NCBI GenBank assembly: GCA_900555735.1
Contig: USMI01000003.1
Span: forward strand, 1-43,433
From: an uncultured Eubacteriales bacterium
GTDB taxonomy: Bacteria; Bacillota; Clostridia; Oscillospirales; Oscillospiraceae
Direction: 5' to 3'
DNA length: 43,433 bases
Positions 1 to 8,814 of the stretch are shown here, piece after piece. The notes under the pieces are model-generated. The model was not told the DNA's origin and ran no database searches. It saw only the letters and a program-made list of their open reading frames with translations. A program made the translations under genes and the position numbers. Position 1 is the first letter of the stretch; each line of letters begins with the position of its first letter.

Positions 1-1063
1 CGTCCGAGACCAGACCGGCGATGGCCCGTGCCGCCGCCAGCTTCATGCCCTCCGTCACGCGGCTGGCCCGCACGTCCAGCGCGCCCCGGAACAGGCCGGG
101 GAAGCAGGACACGTTGTTCACCTGATTGGGATAATCGCTGCGCCCGCTGGCCACCACCAGCGCGCCGCCCTCGCGGGCCTCCTCCGGGGTGATCTCCGGC
201 GTGGGATTGGCGCAGGCGAAAATGATGGCTTTGTCCGCCATGGTGCGCACCATCTCCGCCGTGACCAGACGGGGCGCGGAGAAGCCCAGAAATACGTCGG
301 CTCCGGCCAGCGCGTCCGCCAGCTTTCCGGCCATGCGGCGGGGGTTGGTGTGTTCGCATACCGCCGCCATGTAGGGATTCATGCCCTCCGTCACGCCGGG
401 GCAGAGGATGCCCTGCTTGTCGCACAGGGTGATGTCGGTGTATCCGGCGCTCAGCAGCAGGCGGCACACGGAGAGCCCCGCCGCGCCCGCGCCGTTGATG
501 ACGATGCGGGCGGACTTGTCCTTTCCGGCCACCTTCAGGGCGTTGGTCAGGCCCGCCAGCACGATCACCGCCGTGCCGTGCTGGTCGTCGTGGAACACAG
601 GAATGTCCACCGCCGCCTGCAAGCGCTGCTCAATGTCAAAGCACCGGGGCGCGGAGATATCCTCCAGATTGATGCCGCCGAAGCTGCCTGCCAGCAGGGC
701 GATGGTGCGCACGATCTCGTCGGGGTCTTTGGTGCGCAGGCACAGCGGGATGGCGTCCACGCCGCCGAAGGCCTTGAACAGCACACATTTGCCCTCCATC
801 ACCGGCATACCGGCCTCCGGGCCGATGTCGCCCAGACCAAGCACGGCAGTGCCGTCTGTGACCACCGCCACGGTGTTCCAGCGGCGGGTCAGCTCATAGC
901 TCTTGTTGACGTCCTTCTGAATTTCCAGACAGGGCTGCGCCACACCGGGGGTGTAGGCCAGCGACAGAGCGTCGCGGCTGTCCACCGCCGCACGGGGCGT
1001 GATCTCCAGCTTGCCCCGCAGGGCATAGTGGAGCTTTAAGGATTCTTCCGCGTAATTCATCAT
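1..1063 (-). CDS. NAD(P)-dependent malic enzyme (oxaloacetate-decarboxylating), C-terminus off the window
   Basis: Oxidative decarboxylation of malate to pyruvate and CO2, a cytoplasmic enzyme of central carbon metabolism. About 354 residues are visible and the frame runs open to the left edge, so the 3' end lies outside. The family signature HDDQHGTAVI is present, as are the early AYTPGVAQPC segment and a dinucleotide-binding INGAGAAGLSVC stretch. The start is one of two adjacent ATG codons (1063 or 1060), preceded on the minus strand by an AGG-containing site about 5-8 nt away. It lies 150 nt downstream of argF in the same direction; a GC-rich hairpin between them makes co-transcription uncertain. 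Cofactor preference (NAD or NADP) cannot be read from what is seen. Confidence 0.93.
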   Translation of the reverse strand, partial: MMNYAEESLKLHYALRGKLEITPRAAVDSRDALSLAYTPGVAQPCLEIQKDVNKSYELTRRWNTVAVVTDGTAVLGLGDIGPEAGMPVMEGKCVLFKAFGGVDAIPLCLRTKDPDEIVRTIALLAGSFGGINLEDISAPRCFDIEQRLQAAVDIPVFHDDQHGTAVIVLAGLTNALKVAGKDKSARIVINGAGAAGLSVCRLLLSAGYTDITLCDKQGILCPGVTEGMNPYMAAVCEHTNPRRMAGKLADALAGADVFLGFSAPRLVTAEMVRTMADKAIIFACANPTPEITPEEAREGGALVVASGRSDYPNQVNNVSCFPGLFRGALDVRASRVTEGMKLAAARAIAGLVSD

Positions 1064-1141
1064 AAACACCTGCTTTTCGCATTTTGACTGTATTATACGC
1101 CCTTTTGCTGGCATCAGCAAGAGAAATCGCTTCCGGACAGC

Positions 1142-1175
1142 CCGAAGCCGCGGCGCAGAGATGCCGCGGCTTCGG
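1142..1175 (-). terminator. GC-rich stem-loop after argF
   Basis: Perfect 13-bp inverted repeat (CCGAAGCCGCGGC and its complement) around an 8-nt loop, 39 nt past the argF stop. No clear T-run follows on the minus strand, so it may be a weak terminator or an mRNA-stabilising hairpin. Confidence 0.45.
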
Positions 1176-1213
1176 ACGAAAGGAAATGAAAGAAGATAGC
1201 AGATTCAGGGCCG

Positions 1214-2206
1214 TTAACCGGCCAGCGTGGCGGCCATGACCGCCTTGATGGTGTGCATGCGGTTTTCCGCCTCGTCAAAGACGATGGACTGGGGGCTTTC
1301 AAACACCTCGTCGGTGACCTCCATAGCGTCGCGGCCGAAGGCCTCGCCCATCTCCTTGCCGATGGTGGTCTTGTGGTCATGGAAGGCGGGCAGGCAGTGC
1401 ATGAACACGGCCTTTTCACCGGCCTGTGCCATCAGCTGCGCGTTCACCTGATAGGGAGCCAGATCATTGATACGCTCCTGCCAGACCTCCATCGGCTCGC
1501 CCATGGAGACCCAGACATCGGTATAGATCACGTCGGCGTTCTGGACAGCCTTGGCAGGATCGGTGATAAAGGCCAGCGTTGCGCCGGTCTCCATGGCAAT
1601 GGCCTGACACTGGGCGATCAGCTCCTTGTCGGGGAAGTACTTCTCCGGCGCGCAGGCCACGAAGTGCATGCCCATCTTGGCGCAGCCCACCATCAGGGAG
1701 TTGCCCATGTTGTAGCGGGCGTCGCCCATGTACACCAGCTTCTTGCCCTTCAATCCGCCGCAGTGCTCCTGAATGGTCAGGAAGTCCGCCAGAATCTGTG
1801 TGGGATGGAACTCGTTGGTCAGGCCGTTCCATACGGGAACGTCGGAATACTGGGCCAGCTCCTCCACGATGCTCTGGCCGAAGCCCCGGTACTCGATGCC
1901 GTCAAACATGCGGCTGAGAACACGGGCGGTGTCGGCGATGCTCTCCTTCTTGCCCATCTGGGAACCGGTGGGGCCAAGATAGGTGACGCCCATGCCCAGA
2001 TCGTGGCCCGCCACCTCAAAGGCGCAGCGGGTGCGGGTGCTGTCCTTTTCAAACAGCAGGGCGATGTTCTTGCCCTGACACAGGGCGTGGGGGATGCCGG
2101 CCTTTTTCTTGGCCTTCAGGTCAGCTGCCAGCTCCAGCAGATAGCTGATCTCCTCAGGGGTGAGATCCAGCAGCTTCAGGAAATCCTTGTTTTTCAGACT
2201 GGTCAT
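1214..2206 (-). CDS. argF: ornithine carbamoyltransferase
   Basis: Makes citrulline from ornithine and carbamoyl phosphate, the sixth step of arginine synthesis. The product is 330 residues, normal for the family. The carbamoyl-phosphate motif STRTR is at residues 56-60, HPTQ at 134-137 and the ornithine-binding HCLP at 270-273. The start ATG at 2206 is set by a GAAGGAG site about 8 nt upstream; the open frame continues further upstream but that part overlaps the permease gene in another frame and is not coding. Last arginine gene of the minus-strand operon argG-argH-SBP-permease-argF, 35 nt after the permease. A catabolic OTC (arcB) has the same fold, but the argG/argH neighbours favour the biosynthetic role. 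Confidence 0.96.
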   Translation of the reverse strand: MTSLKNKDFLKLLDLTPEEISYLLELAADLKAKKKAGIPHALCQGKNIALLFEKDSTRTRCAFEVAGHDLGMGVTYLGPTGSQMGKKESIADTARVLSRMFDGIEYRGFGQSIVEELAQYSDVPVWNGLTNEFHPTQILADFLTIQEHCGGLKGKKLVYMGDARYNMGNSLMVGCAKMGMHFVACAPEKYFPDKELIAQCQAIAMETGATLAFITDPAKAVQNADVIYTDVWVSMGEPMEVWQERINDLAPYQVNAQLMAQAGEKAVFMHCLPAFHDHKTTIGKEMGEAFGRDAMEVTDEVFESPQSIVFDEAENRMHTIKAVMAATLAG

Positions 2207-2241
2207 GGGAGTGCTCCTTCCAAAATAATTAAGATAGGGCG

Positions 2242-2982
2242 TCAATGCCGGTCGCCCTTGTGCAGCCGCTTTTCCAGTACCGCCAGCAGCCGGGTCAGCG
2301 CCACCACGATGATCAGGTACGTCAGCGCCACCACCATCAGGGGGTTGAATGCGTCGAAGGTGTTGTTGCGGATCAGGTTGCCGGCTCTGGTCAGATCCTG
2401 CACGGCCACATAACCGGCCACGGCGGTCTCCTTCAAAAGGGCGATCATCTCGTTGCCGATGGCGGGCAGGATGTTCTTCATGGCCTGCGGCAGGATCACG
2501 TGGATGGTGGTCTGGATCCGGGACAGGCCCAGAGAACGGCCCGCCTCCATCTGGCCCGCGTCCACCGCGCCGATGCCGCTGCGCATCAGCTCGGCCATAT
2601 ACGCGCCGGAGTTGATGCCGAAGGTGACGATGCCCACGGTGATACCTCCGCTGACGCCGCTGGCTGACTTCATGATGACGAAGTAGAAGATCAGCAGCAG
2701 CACCACCACGGGGATGCCTCGGATGACGGTGGTGTAGATGTCGCACAGCACGCACAGGGGCCTCATGGCGCGGCTTCCCTCGCCGCAGTATTTGATGATG
2801 GCCACCAGCGCACCGATAACGATGCCGATGCACAGGGCGCCCAGTGTGATGATGGCGGTGTTGCGCAGGCCGTCCACCAGCATCATATAGCGGTCATCCT
2901 CCAGAAATGTGGAGGCCAGCTGAGCGCCCCAGTCGGTGAAGAATTGGCCGATGGCGGTAAACCAATTGGAAAAAATATTCAT
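2242..2982 (-). CDS. polar amino acid ABC transporter permease (HisM/GlnP type)
   Basis: Membrane subunit of an amino-acid importer of the polar amino acid family. The product is 246 residues with several hydrophobic segments. The cytoplasmic EAA loop that docks to the ATPase is visible in the second half (EAGRSLGLSRIQT...LPQAMKNILP). The start is fixed by AAGGAG in CCTAAGGAGCCACCGCT just before the ATG. It sits between argF and the binding-protein gene in an arginine operon, so arginine, citrulline, ornithine or a related amino acid is a reasonable substrate guess (inference). No ATP-binding subunit is encoded in this window; it must be elsewhere or shared. Confidence 0.93.
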   Translation of the reverse strand: MNIFSNWFTAIGQFFTDWGAQLASTFLEDDRYMMLVDGLRNTAIITLGALCIGIVIGALVAIIKYCGEGSRAMRPLCVLCDIYTTVIRGIPVVVLLLIFYFVIMKSASGVSGGITVGIVTFGINSGAYMAELMRSGIGAVDAGQMEAGRSLGLSRIQTTIHVILPQAMKNILPAIGNEMIALLKETAVAGYVAVQDLTRAGNLIRNNTFDAFNPLMVVALTYLIIVVALTRLLAVLEKRLHKGDRH

Positions 2983-3066
2983 AGCGGTGGCTCCTTAGGT
3001 ATCATATCATGCCGCCCGGAGCGGCGTGGGACAATTTGCGGGGAATTGGGGGTATTTAACAGGCAA

Positions 3067-3103
3067 ATGAAGAGTGAAGAGAGAAAAGTGAAAAGTGAAG
3101 AGT
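3067..3103. repeat. AGTGAA-type purine-rich short repeat
   Basis: Tandem imperfect AGTGAA/AGAGTGAAGAG words form a purine-rich strip in the 430-nt gap between binding-protein and permease genes (2983-3412). This gap contains no credible gene; its ORFs translate to low-complexity and repeat-derived sequence. It holds this strip followed by several hairpins. The strip resembles dispersed intergenic repeats known from related gut Clostridia (recollection, not a search). Confidence 0.5.
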
Positions 3104-3109
3104 TTCGGT

Positions 3110-3127
3110 ATGCCGCTGAAGCGGCAT
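3110..3127. repeat. small palindrome ATGCCGC-TGAA-GCGGCAT
   Basis: Perfect 7-bp arms around a 4-nt loop, directly after the purine-rich strip in the intra-operon repeat block. Confidence 0.5.
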
Positions 3128-3172
3128 GATCGGAACATGTTTTGCTTCTCTCTGTGCTATCGGTGGCCCTTC

Positions 3173-3332
3173 CGTAGGGGCGGACGACGAGCGCTGTGAA
3201 GCACAGCGGAACGAGTGCCCTTGGGGTATCCGCCCGCCCGTATCACGATGGCGGTTCTTGTGCCCACCCGTAGGGGCGACCCTTGCGGTCGCCTGCATAT
3301 CGTTTCGGGCGACCGCAAGGGTCGCCCCTACG
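3173..3332. repeat. composite palindromic intergenic repeat (MITE-like)
   Basis: Begins with CGTAGGGGCGG at 3173 and ends with the complementary CGCCCCTACG at 3332. Inside are a hairpin CGCTGTG-AAG-CACAGCG (3192-3208) and a perfect 25-bp inverted repeat (3269-3293 with 3308-3332, 14-nt loop). No transposase gene is present. Such elements are usually multi-copy; copy number here cannot be tested from one window. Confidence 0.7.
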
Positions 3333-3367
3333 AAGTTCTATCGTTGCTACCATCCTACATCGCGCGA

Positions 3368-3387
3368 GCGGGGTGACCACACCCCGC
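3368..3387. repeat. hairpin GCGGGGTG-ACCA-CACCCCGC
   Basis: Perfect 8-bp stem with a 4-nt loop, 26 nt past the stop of the binding-protein gene. It could slow transcription or protect the 3' end of the upstream mRNA. No T-run follows on the minus strand. Confidence 0.45.
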
Positions 3388-3412
3388 CGCACGGTACAGA
3401 AATTTTTTACAT

Positions 3413-4201
3413 TCAGGGTGCGATGTACGTCACGCCATACTGCTGGAAGAGCTTCTCGACGGTGCCGTCAGCCAGCAGGGCGTCCAGCGCTTCGTTGAAG
3501 GGGGCGACCAGCTCGCTGCCCTTCTGGAAGGCAAAGGCGTAGGGCTCAGAGGTCATGGCCTCGTCCAGCACGGTCAGGCCCAGCTCCGGCGCCATGGCCA
3601 GCGCCACCTCGTTATCCACCACCCATGCGTCCACCTTGCCGGCGGTCAGAGCTGCTGCGGCGTCGTTGTTGGCGGTGAAGGCCAGCACCTCATAGCCGTT
3701 GCCCATGCAGTACTCCTCGGCGGTGGTGCCGGTCTGGACGGACACCTTCTTGCCCTCAAGGTCGGCCTTGCCGGTGATGCCGCTGTCGGCAGTTACCACG
3801 ATGGCCTGAGCGGCCATGAAGTACACGCTGGAGAAGTCCACGTTCTCCTTTCTCTTGTCGGTAACGGTGATGCCGGACATGCCCACATCGAACTTACCGG
3901 CCTGCACGCCGGGGATGACGGAGTCAAAATCCATCTGCTGGATGTCCAGCTCCATGCCCATCTTCTCGGCGATCTTATTCAGAATATCCACCTCGATACC
4001 CACCACTTCGCCGCCTTCCAGCGACTCAAAGGGAGGGAAGTCGGGGCTGGTGGCCACCACCAGCTTGGTCTTGGCGGCGTCGGAGGCGTCGTCACCGGAG
4101 GGAGTGCTGTTATCGGAATTGCTGCCGCCGCAGCCGGCCAGCAGGCCCAGCGCCATTACCAGCGCCAGAGCAAAAGCGGTCAACTTGGTAAACTTTTTCA
4201 T
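3413..4201 (-). CDS. amino acid ABC transporter substrate-binding lipoprotein (SBP_bac_3)
   Basis: Extracellular ligand-binding subunit of an amino-acid importer. The product is 262 residues. A lipoprotein signal peptide ends in LLAGC with the lipidated Cys at residue 24, followed by a Ser/Asp/Gly-rich linker and a family-3 periplasmic-binding fold with the typical TSPDFPPFE start, EVDILNKIAEKMG helix, FDVGMSGITVTDKRKENVDFS core and VDAWVVDNE hinge region. It is tightly coupled to argH: only two bases separate the argH stop from its ATG, and its AAGGAG site is inside the end of argH. Its partner permease lies downstream but is separated by a 430-nt repeat block. Substrate probably arginine-related from context; not provable here. 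Confidence 0.94.
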   Translation of the reverse strand: MKKFTKLTAFALALVMALGLLAGCGGSNSDNSTPSGDDASDAAKTKLVVATSPDFPPFESLEGGEVVGIEVDILNKIAEKMGMELDIQQMDFDSVIPGVQAGKFDVGMSGITVTDKRKENVDFSSVYFMAAQAIVVTADSGITGKADLEGKKVSVQTGTTAEEYCMGNGYEVLAFTANNDAAAALTAGKVDAWVVDNEVALAMAPELGLTVLDEAMTSEPYAFAFQKGSELVAPFNEALDALLADGTVEKLFQQYGVTYIAP

Positions 4202-4203
4202 CG

Positions 4204-5598
4204 TTATTCTCCTTTTTCATCAGTCTTTTGTTGGGAAAGGTATGTCTTTATGGCGGCGATCTGTGCCTCCACGGAGGCGGGGCCGCCCAATGAGGTACGT
4301 CGGGCCACGCAGTTTTCCAGCGCGATGGCCTCATATACGTCCTCGTCAAATACGTCGCTGTACTGTTTCAGCGTTTCCAGCGGCAGGGCCTCCAGCACTG
4401 TGTCGTGATGGATGCACCATGCCACCAGCTCGCCGGAGATCTTATAGGCGGTGCGGAAGGGGAGACCCTTCTTGGTCATGTAGTCCGCCAGATCGGTGGC
4501 GTTGATAAAGCCCTTCTGTGCCGCCTTGTACATGGTGTCGGTACAGGGCCTCATGGTGGCGATCATGGGGGTGAACACCTGCAAACACATCTTCACGGTG
4601 TCCACCGCGTCAAATACGGCCTCCTTGTCCTCCTGCATGTCCTTGTTATAGGCCAGCGGCAGACCCTTCAGCGTAGTCAGCAGGGCCATCAGGTCGCCGT
4701 AGACACGGCCCGTCTTGCCCCGGCACAGCTCCGCCATGTCTGGGTTCTTCTTCTGGGGCATGATGGACGAGCCGGTGGTGAAGCCGTCGTCCAGCTCCAC
4801 GAAGTGGAACTCCCAACTGCTCCACAGGATCAGCTCCTCGGAGAAGCGGCTCAGGTGCATCATCAGCAGCGAACAGGCGGAGAGAAACTCCACGCAGAAG
4901 TCACGGTCGGACACGCCGTCCAGACTGTTCAACGCCACCTGAGAGAAGCCCAACTGCTGCGCCTCATATACCCGGTCGATGGGGAAGGTGGTGCCTGCCA
5001 GCGCACAGCACCCGATGGGGGACACGTCCATGCGCTTGGCCGCGTCGTCCAGGCGGCCGATATCACGCTGGAGCATCATGGCGTAGGCCATGAGATGGTG
5101 GCCGAAGGTGATGGGCTGCGCCCGCTGCAGATGGGTGTAGCCGGGCATGATGGCGGTCTTGTATTGCTCCGCCTTGTCGGTGACGGCCTCTAGCAGCTCC
5201 AGCACCAGCGTGCGGATGGATGCGATCTCCTGTCGGAGGTACAGCCGCAGATCCAGCGCCACCTGATCGTTTCGTGAGCGGGCGGTGTGGAGCTTTTTGC
5301 CCACATCGCCCAACCTCTCCGTCAGTACCTGCTCCACGAACATGTGAATGTCCTCGGCAGATGGATCAAATGTCAGCTTCCCCTCGTCCAGATCGGCCAT
5401 GATACCGGCCAGACCGAAGATCAGCGTCTGGGCCTCCTCCTCGGTGAGGATGCCGCAGTGGGCCAGCATGGCGGCGTGGGCCATGGAGCCGGTGATATCC
5501 TGCCGGTACATGCGGCAGTCGAAGTGCAGGGACGAGTTGAAGTCGTCCGCGATCTGCGCCGTTTCCTTTTCGGCCCGTCCGGCCCAGAGCTTTGCCAT
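4204..5598 (-). CDS. argH: argininosuccinate lyase
   Basis: Splits argininosuccinate into arginine and fumarate, the last step of arginine synthesis. At 464 residues it is of normal family length. The superfamily signature GSSIMPQKKNPD is present, as are the early RSRNDQVALDLRLYLR and TARSRND segments used in substrate binding. The start at 5598 follows an AAAGGAG site. It is the second gene of the operon, 76 nt after argG, and is followed immediately by the transporter binding-protein gene. Confidence 0.97.
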   Translation of the reverse strand: MAKLWAGRAEKETAQIADDFNSSLHFDCRMYRQDITGSMAHAAMLAHCGILTEEEAQTLIFGLAGIMADLDEGKLTFDPSAEDIHMFVEQVLTERLGDVGKKLHTARSRNDQVALDLRLYLRQEIASIRTLVLELLEAVTDKAEQYKTAIMPGYTHLQRAQPITFGHHLMAYAMMLQRDIGRLDDAAKRMDVSPIGCCALAGTTFPIDRVYEAQQLGFSQVALNSLDGVSDRDFCVEFLSACSLLMMHLSRFSEELILWSSWEFHFVELDDGFTTGSSIMPQKKNPDMAELCRGKTGRVYGDLMALLTTLKGLPLAYNKDMQEDKEAVFDAVDTVKMCLQVFTPMIATMRPCTDTMYKAAQKGFINATDLADYMTKKGLPFRTAYKISGELVAWCIHHDTVLEALPLETLKQYSDVFDEDVYEAIALENCVARRTSLGGPASVEAQIAAIKTYLSQQKTDEKGE

Positions 5599-5674
5599 GG
5601 TGGTTCTCCTTTCGGTGGAAGTTTTTCATAATGAGGGCGGTTTAGCGCCCTCATTATGAAGGAAATGTAATTTC

Positions 5675-6895
<1,221 letters not shown>

Positions 6896-6930
6896 GGTGT
6901 GTTCCTCCTTGAATGTTTATGTAATTTATG

Positions 6931-6944
6931 CGCATGATTATACA
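6931..6944 (-). promoter_or_regulatory. candidate ArgR/AhrC ARG box overlapping the argG -10
   Basis: On the minus strand the site reads TGTATAATCATGCG, close to the ARG-box half-site pattern TGNATWWWWATNCA (two deviations). It overlaps the -10 hexamer of the argG promoter, the expected place for repression by arginine-bound ArgR. Assignment is by resemblance; no argR gene is in the window. Confidence 0.5.
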
Positions 6945-6964
6945 CTTCACCCATAAAATGTCAA
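6937..6964 (-). promoter_or_regulatory. sigma-A promoter of the arginine operon
   Basis: On the minus strand TTGACA (6964-6959) and TATAAT (6942-6937) are separated by 16 bp; both hexamers match consensus exactly. It lies about 45 nt upstream of the argG start in an AT-rich 255-nt gap (6896-7151). Confidence 0.88.
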
Positions 6965-6983
6965 GAGGATATTCATTATTAAT

Positions 6984-6997
6984 TTGATGTTTATGCA
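6984..6997 (-). promoter_or_regulatory. second candidate ARG box upstream of the argG -35
   Basis: Minus strand TGCATAAACATCAA resembles the ARG-box pattern. TTATGCA words on the plus strand recur at 6991, 7033 and 7053, spaced 42 and 20 bp, which are near whole helical turns, as would suit cooperative binding of a hexameric repressor. The rest of 7000-7098 shows only AT-rich sequence. Confidence 0.4.
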
Positions 6998-7098
6998 TAT
7001 AGACAATGGAAATTCAGCATACTGGCTAATAATTATGCAAAACGATAGAGGATTATGCATACGAATGGCGCGTAAATGAATAAAGCCTTGAAGAGTAT

Positions 7099-7128
7099 AA
7101 AAAATCAGCCCCTCAGGACTGATTTTTT
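7099..7128 (-). terminator. intrinsic terminator of the ThrE-like gene
   Basis: AAAAAATCAG and CTGATTTTTT form a 10-bp stem with A- and T-rich flanks, so it can work in both directions. It lies 24 nt past the stop of the exporter gene. Confidence 0.85.
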
Positions 7129-7151
7129 GGTATGCTTTCAATTGTGCGCTG

Positions 7152-8375
7152 CTACTTCCGCCGCGCCGTCATGAACCGGAATACGGTGGATACCAGCAGA
7201 ATACCCACGGCCAAAGACCCGGCGATGCCCGCTGTCTCCAATCCCTTGCGCAGGGCTTCGAGCATCTCACCCTGCAGGCCGAGGCTCATGGTGTAGTACA
7301 CGCCCGCACCGGGCAGCAGCGGGAAAATGGCAATGACCAGATACGGCGTCACCGGGCAGCGGCGCACGCGGGCCATCACCTCGGAATACAGCGCCGCAAA
7401 GATGGTGGCGTACAGGTTCACGGTGTATACGTCCAGCCCCAGCTCCTCGCACAGCAGATAGATCATCCAGGTGGCCGTGCCGCCGATGATGCACAGCACC
7501 ATCCACTTGCCGTGGATATTGAACAGAATGGAGAAGCCGTAGCACCCTACAAACACCGCCAGAGCCTGTGCCCACGCGGGCCACACCAGCGAGGTGGACT
7601 CCACCACCGAAGCGATGCCGTAGACCGGAGCGGTGACACGCCATGCCGCCGCCGTACCCAGCGCAATGGCAAAGGCCGACAGAAACACCTGCACGATGCG
7701 CATAACGCCGGAGTTGGTGTCGCCGTAGATGATGTCCCGCATGGAGTTGGTGATCAGCAGGCCCGGCACAAGGATCATCAACGCGCCGATGATGGCCTCG
7801 TCGGGGTTGTCCAGCCAGCCGAAGCCCGCCGCCAGATAGGCGGGCAGCGCCATCAGGAACGAGGCGATGATGGTGCTGAAGAAGGGGTTGGCCTCCAGCC
7901 GGTCCATAAAGCGGTTGACGCACCCGATGATCAGGCCCATCATACCGGCCCACAGGCAGTCCCGCAGCGAGCCGCCGAAGATCAGGCAGAAACCTGCGCC
8001 GCCCAGAAAGCTGCCCAGCAGCGATGCGCTGAGCCGGTATACGCGGCATCGGGCCACCGTCTCTTTTAACCAGAGGACAGCGGTCTCCACCTCTGGCTTT
8101 TCCAGACAGATGCGGCGGCTGAGGGCGTTCAGCTGCTCCAGCGCCTCCAGATCGTTGCCATGAAAGCCGATACGCTTGAGGATGGTGAGAGGCTTGCCGT
8201 TGGCCGCCTCAAAGCTGATGGTCAAGCTGTTGGGGATGGCGAACACCTCGCACTCCAGCCCGTAGGCGTGGAGCACCCGGCGGATGGTGTCCTCCACACG
8301 GAAGGTCTCCGCCCCTGCCATAGCCAGCCGGTAGCCGATCTGGGCGGCAAAATCGGCCAGCAGATAATAGTCCAT
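7152..8375 (-). CDS. ThrE-family threonine/serine exporter (fused ThrE + ThrE_2 domains)
   Basis: Likely exports small hydrophilic amino acids such as threonine or serine across the membrane. About 407 residues. The soluble N-terminal ThrE region (MAGAETFRVEDTI, LTISFEAANGK) is followed by a membrane part with about ten hydrophobic segments including MMGLIIGCVNRFMD, GLLITNSMRDIIYGDTNSG and a C-terminal four-helix ThrE_2 unit. Many bacteria encode the two halves separately; here they are one chain. I prefer ATG 8375 because AGAGGTG lies 9 nt upstream; the alternative GTG at 8387 overlaps that site. Single-gene transcript with its own promoter and terminator. Confidence 0.88.
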   Translation of the reverse strand: MDYYLLADFAAQIGYRLAMAGAETFRVEDTIRRVLHAYGLECEVFAIPNSLTISFEAANGKPLTILKRIGFHGNDLEALEQLNALSRRICLEKPEVETAVLWLKETVARCRVYRLSASLLGSFLGGAGFCLIFGGSLRDCLWAGMMGLIIGCVNRFMDRLEANPFFSTIIASFLMALPAYLAAGFGWLDNPDEAIIGALMILVPGLLITNSMRDIIYGDTNSGVMRIVQVFLSAFAIALGTAAAWRVTAPVYGIASVVESTSLVWPAWAQALAVFVGCYGFSILFNIHGKWMVLCIIGGTATWMIYLLCEELGLDVYTVNLYATIFAALYSEVMARVRRCPVTPYLVIAIFPLLPGAGVYYTMSLGLQGEMLEALRKGLETAGIAGSLAVGILLVSTVFRFMTARRK

Positions 8376-8415
8376 CAAAAGAGTCACCTCTTATATACAA
8401 AAAATCGACCCACAC

Positions 8416-8443
8416 AGTATAGCAAGCACAGACGAAAAGTCAA
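8416..8443 (-). promoter_or_regulatory. sigma-A promoter of the ThrE-like gene
   Basis: Minus strand TTGACT (8443-8438), 16-bp spacer, TATACT (8421-8416); 5 of 6 matches in each hexamer. It lies about 40 nt upstream of the ATG. Confidence 0.82.
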
Positions 8444-8470
8444 CCCCGATTATTAGGGACGTGAAAAAAA

Positions 8471-8511
8471 CAGGATAAGCGCACCGAGCATTTTCGTGTG
8501 CGCTTATCCTG
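8471..8511 (-). terminator. intrinsic terminator of the 73-residue gene
   Basis: Perfect 14-bp stem (CAGGATAAGCGCAC) with a 13-nt loop, followed on the minus strand by seven T. Starts 7 nt past the stop codon. Confidence 0.92.
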
Positions 8512-8517
8512 CCTGCT

Positions 8518-8739
8518 TTATTCCGAGAAGGTATAGCGGTCGATATAGCCGCTTTCGTTGCCTGTGGTGATGACCACGTTGCCGTCAGCGGTTTTGCTGA
8601 TATCGCGAATGGGAAAGCGCTTGTGCTGCTCCACATAGGCCTCCGGGCTTTCCACCTCTGCTTCGATGATCGTACGGTTGGCGTACTTGCTGCCGCCGCA
8701 GGGCGTCATGGACTCAATGATAATTTCATATTCCGGCAT
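8518..8739 (-). CDS. small conserved-looking protein of unknown function (73 aa)
   Basis: I do not recognise the family. The protein starts MPEYEIIIES, is mixed in charge, has one cysteine (TPCGG), no signal peptide and no membrane segment, so it is probably a compact cytoplasmic alpha/beta protein. The pattern of a beta strand, a helix (SPEAYVEQHKRFPI) and two strands (GNVVITTG, YIDRYTF) is visible. The start at 8739 is chosen because AAGGAG lies 9 nt upstream; an upstream ATG at 8772 would fall inside the leader hairpin. It is a single-gene unit with its own promoter, a 5' hairpin and a strong terminator. Confidence 0.75.
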   Translation of the reverse strand: MPEYEIIIESMTPCGGSKYANRTIIEAEVESPEAYVEQHKRFPIRDISKTADGNVVITTGNESGYIDRYTFSE

Positions 8740-8751
8740 GTTATGTGTCTC

Positions 8752-8782
8752 CTTCTGTCCGGTGGTATCCACCGGACAGAAG
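8752..8782 (-). promoter_or_regulatory. 5' leader hairpin touching the ribosome site
   Basis: Perfect 14-bp stem (CTTCTGTCCGGTGG with its complement) and a 3-nt loop. On the minus strand its 3' arm ends in GAAG, the first bases of the AAGGAG site of the 73-residue gene, and its 5' arm starts close to the expected transcription start. Confidence 0.7.
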
Positions 8783-8784
8783 AG

Positions 8785-8813
8785 AGTATATCACAATCCG
8801 TCTGGTTTGTCAC
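8785..8813 (-). promoter_or_regulatory. sigma-A promoter of the 73-residue gene
   Basis: Minus strand GTGACA (8813-8808), 17-bp spacer, TATACT (8790-8785). It sits immediately past the stop of the SPFH gene. Confidence 0.72.
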
Positions 8814-8814
8814 G

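Noticed and set aside
350..1039. 229-codon plus-strand frame opposite malic enzyme
   Set aside because: Antisense shadow of a conserved enzyme.
3056..3542. Open frames on both strands in the repeat block
   Set aside because: They translate palindromic repeat sequence and lack ribosome sites.
6896..7098. T-box or attenuator leader upstream of argG
   Set aside because: The promoter lies only about 45 nt from the start codon, leaving no room for a T-box; no terminator hairpin is present there.
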